A stretch of DNA of 64,000 nucleotides from Fusobacterium varium (GTDB lineage: Bacteria; Fusobacteriota; Fusobacteriia; Fusobacteriales; Fusobacteriaceae): NCBI GenBank assembly GCA_900637705.1, contig LR134390.1, positions 744,001 to 808,000 of the forward strand. The letters run 5' to 3'. The notes below the pieces were generated by a model, which saw nothing but the letters and a program-made list of their open reading frames with translations, had not been told where the DNA came from and made no database searches. Within the stretch, counting starts at the first letter, position 1; each line of letters begins with the position of its first letter. Below, piece by piece: positions 26,421 through 35,649 of this stretch. The translations under genes were made by a program, and so were the position numbers.

Positions 26421-26449
26421 AGGAAGATTAATTTCTTCCTGGTATTTTT
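26421..26449 (+). terminator. Terminator of the small orphan gene
   Basis: Stem AGGAAGA/TCTTCCT with a T run. Its loop-and-tail sequence (TTAATTTCTTCCTGGTATTTTTA) is almost the same as that of the hairpin at 31440. Confidence 0.7.
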
Positions 26450-26809
26450 AGGATTTATCATTTAGTTTATCAAAACAATCTTATAAATAATATTGAAATG
26501 TAGTAATAATTTAGTACTATAAAATTGTAAGAATAAATTATTAGTATTGTGGTTGGGCACACGTTGGTACAAATATAAAATAAAATATCTGTAAATTAGA
26601 AATAGGATCAAAGACATTGGGAGTCTCTAATCCTATTTCTAAATTTGGTTAAATTTAAAATACAGTAACACTTCAAGGAAAGGGTCATCTTTATAATATC
26701 ATTACTTTAATATTTTGTCAACAAATATTTTGATAATCAAAAATATTTTTTTATAAAGCTTTTAATATATAAAAATATATGTAGCAAATTATACTTAAAT
26801 GAAAGAACT
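26450..26809. other. Gene-free stretch with a long hairpin
   Basis: About 360 bases without a gene. A strong inverted repeat spans about 26593-26646: arms TTAGAAATAGGAT and ATCCTATTTCTAA with an inner AAGAC/GTCT pairing. There is no T run on the plus strand immediately after the arm, so it may be a structured element rather than a simple terminator. The segment GGTTGGGCACACGTTGGTAC just upstream is unusually G-rich for this region. Otherwise nothing was seen. Confidence 0.45.
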
Positions 26810-27205
26810 TTACATTTTGTTGGACTGTAATGATTTCTTTCTTAAAAATTGATAAATAAAAGAACTTATAAAAGTATTCAATGTTCCAATAAGTAATGTA
26901 ATTAAAATATTTTTTAGTAAACTAGAGATATTAAAGAAATCCAAGAATGTTCTTGTAAATACTACAACAAATGGAGTTGTAAGGGAAAAATTGAAATAAA
27001 AACTAATAATGCTATAAATAAAAAAATATTTAAATCTGAAATTTTTATCTCTTAACCAGTAAATAAAAATAATAAAGTAAAAAGAAAAATACAGATACTT
27101 TTTTAAATTAAATAAATGTATATTTATAAAAAACTGAAACAGCCCAGTAATTAAAGTGAAAATAATTCCTAAAATAAGGAGAAAGCTATTAAATTTTTTG
27201 TCCAT
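26810..27205 (-). CDS. Small integral membrane protein, unknown
   Basis: 131 residues with about four hydrophobic segments and a basic C-terminus (YQFLRKKSLQSNKM). The central loop DKNFRFKYFFIYSIISF matches DKFFKLKYFFCYVIVSF in the protein at 51892-52311, and both share a similar size, segment spacing and C-terminal FxYQxF motif, so the two are paralogues. A GGAGGTG ribosome site precedes the ATG. Function unknown. Confidence 0.6.
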   Translation of the reverse strand: MDKKFNSFLLILGIIFTLITGLFQFFINIHLFNLKKYLYFSFYFIIFIYWLRDKNFRFKYFFIYSIISFYFNFSLTTPFVVVFTRTFLDFFNISSLLKNILITLLIGTLNTFISSFIYQFLRKKSLQSNKM

Positions 27206-27550
27206 AAATCACCTCCTGACTAATGATAAATTTTATCATAAATTTAAAATGCTTACAAGTGATTTTAATGTGCTTTTAAATGAAATAGAGGGTATCTCCA
27301 AAGTATTGAAATGATTAAAATTATGTTTATAATGAGGAGTATTTATAATTTTTTATAGAGAAAATATTTTTATTTTTATTCAGATTATAGGTATAAAAAA
27401 CTTTTATAAAAAGAGTGTTATTTTAAAGGGAAAACATAGAAAATATTGTAAGAAAATATTATAAGAAAATATTATAAGAAAATACTATAAAGGAATTTAT
27501 ATTTTAGAAAAGTAAAAAATGACTGCTAGTCAGCAGCCATCTTTATGTTA
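27206..27550. repeat. Gene-free stretch with tandem repeat and terminator
   Basis: 345 bases with no gene. At about 27436-27493 a 15-base unit (AGAAAATATTATA with small changes) repeats four times. At 27514-27538 the minus strand carries the hairpin GGCTGCT/AGCAGTC followed by T residues, which ends the leftward polysaccharide transcript. Confidence 0.65.
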
Positions 27551-29049
27551 TTATTTTTTCCACAAATAAATTTGTGCTTTTTCATAGCTATTTAAAGCCA
27601 TAAACCAAAGTAATAAAGCATATACCAATGTATAAAGTCCTGTTTTTATTAAAAAGTTTAAATAATTAACTTCCACTAGATAAAGATTTAAAATATATCC
27701 AAGTGCCATTCCAATTGCAATAGGTATTGACATGTGAAAAATATTTTTCCAAAATTTGATTATATCTAATTTTACTACAACTTTATAATAAATATTCATA
27801 ACTATTATCTGTCCCAAGATAAAAGAAAATCCTGTAGCTATTGCACAGCCGATTACTCCTATTTTCTTTACCAAAATAATACTTAGTATTAAATTTAAAA
27901 TAGCTATTATAAAATAAACTATCGATCTAAATTGGTGCATATTTTTGGCTTGCATTATACTTATACCAGTAGTTTGAATTAAAGGGACTGTTAATGGAAT
28001 CATTATCCATAATGCAATACTGTATGCTTCAATGTACTCCTTTCCAACCCATAAAGTTATAAAATCTTTTCCGAATAATATAAAACCAGATGATATTAAC
28101 CCTAGAAGAATATATTGCAATCTTCCAACCTTCAAAAATATTTCATCTACTTCTTGATGTTTTTCTTCTACTATTAATTTATTTATTCTAGGAAATAAAA
28201 CACCTGAAACTGCTGATGCAAATCCCATATAAAGAGTATTGAAAATTGCTCCAACTGAGTATATTGCAATTCCTTGAACACCAATGTATTTTGCTATTAT
28301 AACTCTATCAGTTCCCCAATAAATTTGATCAATTAAGACATTTAAAAAAATAAAAATGAGTATATAAATATTTCTTTTAAAATAATATTGTTAAATTTAG
28401 AAAATTTTATTTTCATACCCAATTTAAAAGCATAAATCATATCAAATAAATAAGAAATTAATGCAAAACATACAGTAGAAGCAGTTACTGCTATTAATCC
28501 AAAGCCATTTATCATTAAAATTGCTCCAACAATAGGATTCAATATGATTGTAATGAGTTTTATTCCTCTTTGGTATATAAATTTTTCTTTAGATGTTAAA
28601 TTAGTTGAAAAAATTCCCATAGGAAAGGAAATAATAACATTTAAAACCAATATTGTAAATACTGCTTTTGTTTTTTTTAGTTCCTCTATTGTAAAGCTTA
28701 CTTTAAAAAATTTTTCTATATTGAAATATATATACACACCAATAATAAAAGCTATTGCCATTAAAATTGAGAAAATCATTAAGAACATTCCATTTAAAGA
28801 TTTTTCTTCTTCTATCTTTCCTTCAGCCCGATATTTTGTTGTATATCTTAGCATTGTATTTCCTAAACCTAAGTTTAAAATAGAGATATATCCTATTATT
28901 GATTGAACTAATGAATTTATTCCATAATCTCCAGGACCTAAATATTTTATGTATAGAGGTGTATATAAAATTTGAATGACTGAGCTTACAATTATTGTCA
29001 TCATTGAAAGAGTTGTTCCTATTTTTAATTCGTTCTTAGCCATAATCAC
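27551..29049 (-). pseudogene. Polysaccharide flippase (Wzx/MATE-like), frameshifted
   Basis: Two frames on the minus strand form one 12-to-14-segment lipid-linked oligosaccharide flippase of about 499 residues. The N-terminal part (29049-28342) begins with KIGTTLSMMTIIVSSVIQILYTPLYIKYLGPGDYGI-type family sequence. The C-terminal part (from 28228) contains VLFPRINKL and KNMHQFRSIVYF. The sequence between them stays codon-like in the second frame (DQIYWGTDRVIIAKYIGVQGIAIYS, in parts), and adding one T to a seven-T run near 28345 joins the two. The protein would flip surface polysaccharide units across the inner membrane. Break is real, phase-variable or a sequencing error; the last is favoured. 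Confidence 0.78.
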
Positions 29050-29051
29050 CT

Positions 29052-30140
29052 CTATTTGCTATTTAAAAAACTATCTAATTTTAAAAAGTGTTTTTCTCCA
29101 TCTTGAGCTGCATTTAAAAGAATATTCGGAGATAATACTTTATTTTCTCTAAATTTTGAAAAATTTAACTTTTCTAAATTTTCTAAAGAAACATAATTTT
29201 GTTCAAATTCTAAATCTTCTAAGACATTTGTCATTTTTTTACTGTATGCTATAGGAAATACAGCTTTTTTAAGAACAAATCCCAATATCATAGCATGAAA
29301 TCTTGTTGCAATAATACTATCAGATTTGTTTAATATTTCCAGTGCTTCATTTATATCTCCTCTATAAAAATACTTGGAAATATATTTATGCTGCTCAATT
29401 GGTATCATACTTAATAATTTTTTTATAGCTTCTTCATCTTTTTCACCTTGGCAAAAAGACATAAGTTTTACTTCTTTTCCACTTTTTATAATATCTAATA
29501 CCAATGTTTTTAATTTACTAAAATATTCTGCTTCTATTTCTGAAAATTCTGGTCTTGCAGATGGTAAAATTATAGAAAATAATACGTAATTCTCTTTTTC
29601 TACTACATCTTGTTTTAGACTAAAGACTATGTCCTTTCCAAATCTTACATTTTCTAAATCTTTAAAAAGTTCATATGAATATTTTTCTCTAAAACATACA
29701 TCTTTACATTTTTTAAAGAATTCATGATACATATTTTTAAAGGCTTCACTTTTATAAGGACCAAAATTTGCTCCTAAAATAAAGTAATTTTTTCCGAATT
29801 TTAAATTTCTTTCTCTAATTTTAAAATCTTCCTTTAAAAAATCATTTTCTATAAAAATTGAACCACCTATATTAACCACACCATCTAATTCTTTTAGTTT
29901 TAAATCTTCTAGAATATTTGGTATTCCAATTTTTTTTCCTAAACGGAATAATACTTTTTTTGTAAAAGTATCATTATATAAAATTTTTAAATTGTTTGTT
30001 TTTATTCCTTTTAAATTTTTATATTCAGGGGTAGCAAAAAGATAAAACTCAGTATTTTCATATCTTTCGCAAAGTATTTTTATAAAAAGATCATCTCCTA
30101 AGTTTAGCTGTGTATATGCTTTTATTAATATTTTTTTCAT
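29052..30140 (-). CDS. Polysaccharide pyruvyl transferase family protein
   Basis: 362 residues with the family start MKKILIKAYTQLNLGDDLFIKILCERY, VVNIGGSIFIEND, and near the C-terminus SIIATRFHAMILGFVLKKAVFPIAYSKK, including the RFHA motif typical of the CsaB/pyruvyl-transferase fold. It likely adds a pyruvate ketal (or a similar group) to a surface glycan. It sits between the flippase (two-base gap) and the glycosyltransferase (one-base overlap). Confidence 0.85.
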   Translation of the reverse strand: MKKILIKAYTQLNLGDDLFIKILCERYENTEFYLFATPEYKNLKGIKTNNLKILYNDTFTKKVLFRLGKKIGIPNILEDLKLKELDGVVNIGGSIFIENDFLKEDFKIRERNLKFGKNYFILGANFGPYKSEAFKNMYHEFFKKCKDVCFREKYSYELFKDLENVRFGKDIVFSLKQDVVEKENYVLFSIILPSARPEFSEIEAEYFSKLKTLVLDIIKSGKEVKLMSFCQGEKDEEAIKKLLSMIPIEQHKYISKYFYRGDINEALEILNKSDSIIATRFHAMILGFVLKKAVFPIAYSKKMTNVLEDLEFEQNYVSLENLEKLNFSKFRENKVLSPNILLNAAQDGEKHFLKLDSFLNSK

Positions 30141-31104
30141 TATTTTTCACCTAATTTTCTTGTTAATATTTTTTTTAGTGGCTTAAGCCACAACATTTTT
30201 AGCCTGAAAATTCTGTAATAGTAATACATTTTTATATCTAAAGTTTCTATTCTATTTAATTTTTTTATTTCTTTTTTTATTTCCACATAATATTTTTTCC
30301 AATTTTCAATATTATTTTCACTTAATTTTTGAAGTACATCAAAGGGGTACATTATACCATGATATTTGAAGCATTCCCTAACTTTATTTATATTTTCTTT
30401 ATATACTCCATTGCTTTTATAAAAGTTTATTAATTCATTTATAACAATATAAATATCTATTCTGTTTTTATAATTATTTGAAACTGATTCTTGATTCATA
30501 AAATAATTATAATAGGGTTTATCAATAGATATGATATTTTTACTGTAGAAAAAACACATAAAATTAAAGAATAGATCTTCTCCTGCATAGACATCTAATA
30601 AAAATTTAATATTATTTTTATCTAATATTTCTTTTCTATAAATTTTATTCCATGGAGATGCAAACCAATCTGCTGTACAATCTACATAGTCATCTTTATT
30701 TTGTTTTTCAGAAACATTAACTATTGAAAGAAGATTTCCATTTTCATTCAGTTTTTTAAAACCACATATGACTATATCTGCTTTTTTTCTCTCAGCCTCA
30801 TTTACCATATCTATATACATATCTTCATCTATCCAATCATCTGAATCTAAAAAAGTTATATATTTTCCTTTAGCTAAAGAAATACCTAAATTTCTGGCAG
30901 AACTGCAGCCACCATTTTCAACTTTTTTGAATATTATGTTCTTATTTTTAATGACAACTCTAGACATATATCAGAAGTTTTATCTTTTGAACCATCATCT
31001 ATAATTATTATTTCAATATTTTTTAATTTTTGATTTAAAATTGAATTTATACATCGTTCAATATATTTTTCAATATTATAAGCTGGGACTACAACACTTA
31101 ACAT
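30140..31104 (-). pseudogene. Family 2 glycosyltransferase, frameshifted
   Basis: The N-terminal 55 or so codons begin at an ATG at 31104 with an AAGGAAGG box (MLSVVVPAYNIEKYIERCINSIL, then IIIIDDGSKDKT, the GT-A nucleotide-binding start). They then run out of frame at about 30960. The other frame continues with KVENGGCSSARNLGISLAKGKYITFLDSDDWIDEDMY, holding the DSDD metal-binding motif, and extends to 30140. Adding an A in the five-A run repairs the join. The product would transfer a sugar during surface polysaccharide assembly. The contiguous 30140-30967 frame alone lacks the nucleotide-binding start and could not be a complete enzyme. Confidence 0.78.
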
Positions 31105-31314
31105 TTTAACCTTCCTTATATAATTTTATTTTAAATTATATAATGAAGAATAAAATAATTCAAATAAATTTATAATCAATACAATACTAGTTGTTTAATC
31201 TTATAGTTTTTATAGTACTGGATTATTGATATAATATTAGCTGGAGGAAATATTAAATAAGTTATTAGAGAATTATAGATTTATGGAAATTATATTGGTT
31301 GAATATAAATATAA

Positions 31315-31413
31315 AGATGGATAGCAAAGAGATCTGTTCTTAGAGAAATGCAAGAAGCTTTAGGCATAGATAGAGAAAGAATAGTAGCTGGAGAAACTAA
31401 AATAAAAACTTAG
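31315..31413 (+). pseudogene. Orphan C-terminal gene fragment
   Basis: Between the glycosyltransferase and the restriction system (31105-31801) there is no full gene. About 30 codons (WIAKRSVLREMQEALGIDR, then ERIVAGETKIKT and a stop) look like the end of a real protein, with a terminator 27 bases later, but no start or upstream coding sequence was found. Unrecognised. The rest of the stretch is AT-rich, with a promoter-like TATGATACAAT near 31752 ahead of the small regulator gene. Confidence 0.35.
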
Positions 31414-31439
31414 AGAGGGAAGTTTAAAAAAAATAAGGA

Positions 31440-31470
31440 CCAGGAAGTTTAATTTCTTCCTGGCATTTTT
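31440..31470 (+). terminator. Terminator following the gene fragment
   Basis: Perfect stem CCAGGAAG/CTTCCTGG with five T residues. It is very similar in stem, loop and tail to the terminator at 26421. Confidence 0.8.
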
Positions 31471-31801
31471 ATATAAAAACATAAGAATAATTGCATTATA
31501 AAGAAAGTAATAATATATTTTAACTCAATTGTTTTTTATAAGAATTTAAAAATAGTCCTATTTGGAATAAGAAATATGTTATAATAACTTCAAAAATAAT
31601 TTTGATCCCTTTAAAATAATAAAAAATCATTCTAATAAAATATTTAAGTAAAAAATATTCGGGTTTAGAAAAGAGTTTATGAAATCTAAAAATATTGCAA
31701 GAGAAATCTTAGAATAGCCTTGATTTTTATTATAGTTAAAAATTTCAAATTATGATACAATAAAAAAGTTAATATGATAGTAGAAAAGTAAGAGGTGCAG
31801 T

Positions 31802-31960
31802 ATGAATTTTTCATGTAATAAATTGTTAAAAAGGTTAGTAAATGAAAAAGTTAAAAAAGTAGAATTACAAAAAGAAATAAAAACAAGTTTAAAAACAACT
31901 TTTAAGCTGTTTAATTACAGTGTTTATGAAATTATTGAATATAAAAAAGAGAAGGTTTAA
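31802..31960 (+). CDS. Small XRE-like regulator ahead of the restriction system
   Basis: 52 residues from an ATG with an AGAGGTG box, ending two bases before the first methylase. NKLLKRLVNEKVKKVELQKEI matches the start, and TSLKTTFKLFNYSVYEIIEYKKE the end, of the short Xre/HTH_26 regulators (YozG-like). The middle recognition-helix section is missing, so it looks internally deleted. It is positioned like a controller protein of a restriction-modification operon. Confidence 0.5.
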   Translation: MNFSCNKLLKRLVNEKVKKVELQKEIKTSLKTTFKLFNYSVYEIIEYKKEKV

Positions 31961-31962
31961 AA

Positions 31963-32988
31963 ATGAGATTTATTGGAGGAAAGGCATTAATTATGCCTTA
32001 TATACTTAATTTAATAGATAAAAAAACAGAAAATGTAGAGTCAGTATCAGATTTATTTTCTGGTTCAGGGATAGTAACAAGAACATTGAAAAAAAATGGA
32101 TTTAAAACAATATCAAATGATTTAATGTATTTTAGTTATGTAATTTTAAGAGGGACTGTTTCTTTAAATTATAAGCCTACATTCAAAAAATTAAATATCA
32201 GTAATCCAATAGAATATTTAAATAAATTAGAATCAAAAAATATGAAGATAGCTTCTGAGAAATTATTTATTTATAATAATTATAGTCCTAAAGGACAAAG
32301 GATGTATTTTACTGAAAAGAATGCAATTAAGATTGACTTGATAAGAAATGAAATTGAAATATGGAAAACGTCATCAAAAATAACTGAAGATGAATATTAT
32401 TACTTGTTGGCATGTCTTTTAGAATCTGTTCCATATATAAGTAATATTACGGGTGTATATGGAGCTTATTTGAAGCATTGGGATAAAAGAGCTTTAAATG
32501 AATTAGAATTAAAAGAATTAGAAATTGAAAATAATTCCTATAAAAATTTAGTTTATAATGAAGATGCAAATGTACTAACTAAAGAAATTGAATGTGATTT
32601 AGCATACTATGACCCTCCATATAATCAAAGACAATATTTACCAAACTATCATATCTTAGAAACAATAGCTAGATATGATGCTCCAATTATAAAAGGTGTA
32701 ACTGGATTAAGAGATTACAAAAAACAAAAAAGTAAGTACTGTAGTAAAGCTACAGTGTTGAAGACTTTTGAAAGTTTGATTAAAAATACTAAATCTAAAT
32801 ATATAATCATTAGCTATAATACAGAGGGAATATTGTCTCATGATGAGATATGTGATATATTATCAAGATATGGAAAAGCACACACATTATATGTTCAACA
32901 CATTGAGTATCTAAGATATAAAAATGTACATACAAATAAAAATAAAGAACTGAAAGAAATATTATATTTTATAGAAAAGGAGGTTTAG
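31963..32988 (+). CDS. Adenine methyltransferase M1 of a FokI-like type IIS system
   Basis: 341 residues. The AdoMet-binding region reads SVSDLFSGSGIVTRTLKKNG, and the catalytic motif IV is DLAYYDPPYNQRQYLPNYH, marking an N6-adenine methylase. The MRFIGGKALIMPYI start resembles one domain of the two-domain M.FokI. Because the FokI site GGATG is asymmetric, two methylases are needed, one for each strand; here they are separate genes (next gene 32993). Motif order: AdoMet motif first, then DPPY. Confidence 0.85.
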   Translation: MRFIGGKALIMPYILNLIDKKTENVESVSDLFSGSGIVTRTLKKNGFKTISNDLMYFSYVILRGTVSLNYKPTFKKLNISNPIEYLNKLESKNMKIASEKLFIYNNYSPKGQRMYFTEKNAIKIDLIRNEIEIWKTSSKITEDEYYYLLACLLESVPYISNITGVYGAYLKHWDKRALNELELKELEIENNSYKNLVYNEDANVLTKEIECDLAYYDPPYNQRQYLPNYHILETIARYDAPIIKGVTGLRDYKKQKSKYCSKATVLKTFESLIKNTKSKYIIISYNTEGILSHDEICDILSRYGKAHTLYVQHIEYLRYKNVHTNKNKELKEILYFIEKEV

Positions 32989-32992
32989 TTGT

Positions 32993-33832
32993 ATGTATTT
33001 AAAATCACCATTTAACTATATAGGAAATAAATATAGACTCCTACCTCAAATTTTACCTTTATTTCCAGAGAAATGTGATACTTTCTATGATATGTTTTGT
33101 GGAGGGTTAGATGTCACTATAAATATGAATTCTAAAAGAAAAGTGGCTAATGATATTAATCATTTTGTTATTGAAATAATGGAGTTTTTTAAAGGAAAAA
33201 ATTATGAAGATCTTATTAAAGAAATAGAAGAGACTATAGAAAAATTTAATTTATCAAAAGAAAATAAAGAATCTTATTATTTATTTAGAGATTATTACAA
33301 TAAGAATAAAAATCCTTTATGCCTTTATGTATTGATGAGTTTTTCATTCAATTACCAATTTAGATTTAACTCAAATTTGGATTATAACAATCCAGCTGGA
33401 ACTGATAGAAGTAGTTTTAATCCTGCCCTTAAAAATAGACTTTTTGAATTTATAAAAAAACTAGAAAATATAGAATTCTTAAATAAAAATTTTAAGGATT
33501 TTGATTATTCTTGTATAAAAAGTAATGATTTTATTTATTGTGATCCTCCATATAGAATGTCAGTAGGATCATATAATGATGGAAAAAGAGGATTTGAAGG
33601 TTGGGGAATAAAAGATGATCTTGCTTTATTTGAAATATTAGATGAATTAAATGAGAGAGGAATACGATTTGCTTTATCTAATGTATTTTTTAACAATGGA
33701 TTTACCAATAAGGAATTAGCAAAATGGAGTGAGAAATATAATGTACATATTTTAAAAATTAATTATGAAAATAGCAACTATCAGAGAAATAAACTTTTTA
33801 AAACAAAAGAAGTCCTGATCACTAATTATTAG
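32993..33832 (+). CDS. Adenine methyltransferase M2 (Dam-like) of a FokI-like type IIS system
   Basis: 279 residues of the D12/Dam class: FNYIGNKYRLLPQILPLFP at the start, TFYDMFCGGLDVTIN for AdoMet binding, and YCDPPYRMSVGSYNDG as catalytic motif IV. It begins four bases after M1 and ends nine bases before the nuclease gene. It probably methylates the adenine on the other strand of the asymmetric site. Length of M1 plus M2 (620) is near that of single-chain M.FokI. Confidence 0.88.
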   Translation: MYLKSPFNYIGNKYRLLPQILPLFPEKCDTFYDMFCGGLDVTINMNSKRKVANDINHFVIEIMEFFKGKNYEDLIKEIEETIEKFNLSKENKESYYLFRDYYNKNKNPLCLYVLMSFSFNYQFRFNSNLDYNNPAGTDRSSFNPALKNRLFEFIKKLENIEFLNKNFKDFDYSCIKSNDFIYCDPPYRMSVGSYNDGKRGFEGWGIKDDLALFEILDELNERGIRFALSNVFFNNGFTNKELAKWSEKYNVHILKINYENSNYQRNKLFKTKEVLITNY

Positions 33833-33841
33833 GAGGAGTAT

Positions 33842-35550
33842 ATGATAGAAAGAACTTTTGGTTGGATACAAAATCCTTCCGATTTCTCAAAGCTAAAAAA
33901 TGTAGTTTCAGTTTTTATGACTGACAGTGATATTTATAAAGATCTTTTAAATAGGAAAATTCCATCTCTAATTGAAAATGAAGTTTTAAAAAAAAAGATG
34001 ATAGAAGAAATGAAAAAAGTTCCATTAGAGATGGATTACAGATTATTGAAAGGACATGGTCCTTGTAATAAAGAGTCTAGGAGCAATGTAAAATGTTCTG
34101 GAATTATCCAAGCAGCAATACCAAATCAAAAGAGAAGAGAATATTCAGATGATTGGACAGCAGATGGATTCCTTAGATGGGCAATTTCTATAGGTTTATT
34201 AGATTATAATATTGATAATGATACAGTTTCAATAACAGAATTAGGGAAGAAGTATATTCTTGCTGATGATAAGAAAAAGAAAATGAAATACTTGTAACTG
34301 CATTTTTATCATATCCTCCCGCTGTTAGAATTTTAAATTTATTAGAGTCTGGAGATATATTAACAAAATTTGAGATTGGAAAGCAACTTGGTGGATTAGG
34401 AGAGGCTGGCTTTACATCAATTCCACAAGATTTATATATACAAGCAATTGAAACAACAAATGATTCAACTAAGAGTAAGATTAGATCAAATACAGAAGGA
34501 TCTGCTGATAAATATGCACGTATGATATGCAGTTGGCTATTAAAAGTGGGACTTGTTCAAAAAGTTAAAAAAGAAGTAAAAACTATTATAGGGAGTATTG
34601 AATATAAGACTAAAATTGGTCATTCTTATAAAATTACACTTAATGGGTTAAAAGAGTTAAAAAGAACAAAAGGAGTTTCTTCATATAAAAGAATCAGTAA
34701 AATTGTTTATTGGCAAATGCTAGCTACAAAAGGTAATGATAGAGATTATATTCGTAATCGTAGAGGTTATATTATTAAGGCTATCAATAATAGATATAAG
34801 AAAATAGAGGAAATTCAGAAGTATTTGAAAAAGAATAGTATAGAAGAAAATATTGCAACAATAAATGATGAAATACAAGTATTAATTGCTATGGGATTAT
34901 CTGTAAAAGAGAATAAAAAAGGTTTTATCATTGATGATACTATTTTAAAATTTGAAATTCCAGTAACAAAAGTATCCAAAACAAATATACTAGAATTAAA
35001 AGATAATACAAGAGAAAAATTAGTTTATTTGGATCATAGGTATTTATCTTTATTTGATTTAGCTTATGATGATAAAGCAAGTAGAGATTTTGAGATACAA
35101 ACAATAGATTTACTAATTAATGAATTACAGTTTAAAGGATTAAGGTTAGGGGAAAGGAGAAAGCCAGATGGTATTATTTCATATGGAGTAAATGGTGTTA
35201 TTATTGATAATAAAGCTTACTCTAAAGGATATAACCTGCCTATACGCCAAGCTGATGAAATGATTAGATATATTCAAGAAAATCAAAGCAGAGATGAAAA
35301 ATTAAATCCTAATAAATGGTGGGAAAATTTTGAGGAAGAGACAAGTAAATTTAATTATCTTTTTATATCTTCTAAGTTTATAAGTGGATTTAAAAAAAAT
35401 TTGCAATATATAGCAGATAGAACAGGAGTAAATGGTGGAGCAATAAATGTTGAAAATTTATTATGTTTTGCAGAAATGTTAAAATCAGGAAAATTAGAAT
35501 ATAATGATTTTTTTAACCAATATAATAATGATGAAATAATTATGAGATGA
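33842..35550 (+). pseudogene. FokI-like type IIS restriction endonuclease, frameshifted
   Basis: Two frames, 33842-34297 and 34522-35550, joined by codon-like sequence between them (EILVTAFLSYPPAVRILNLLESGD and so on), make one protein of about 569 residues with the layout of FokI (583). The recognition part starts TFGWIQNPSDFSKLKNVV and has DDWTADGFLRWAISIG. The cleavage domain has RKPDGII...VIIDNKAYSKGYNLPIRQADEM with the PD-DxK catalytic aspartates and lysine, then NPNKWWENF. The FokI layout predicts cutting at a distance from an asymmetric site. Adding one A in the AAGAAAATG stretch near 34281 restores the frame. If the break is real, the host keeps only protective methylation. Confidence 0.88.
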
Positions 35551-35649
35551 TCTTTTAATTGAATAGGAGGGTGCATTGCAAATTATTTTGTTAATTTGAT
35601 TTAAAATTATTTATATTAAGAATAAATAAATAAATGTATTAATTTATAA

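Noticed and set aside
27551-31104. Phase-variable surface-polysaccharide genes via homopolymer slippage
   Set aside because: The runs are short (five to seven bases), and the same one-base loss occurs in non-surface genes such as lysA and regulators, so a technical cause is preferred.
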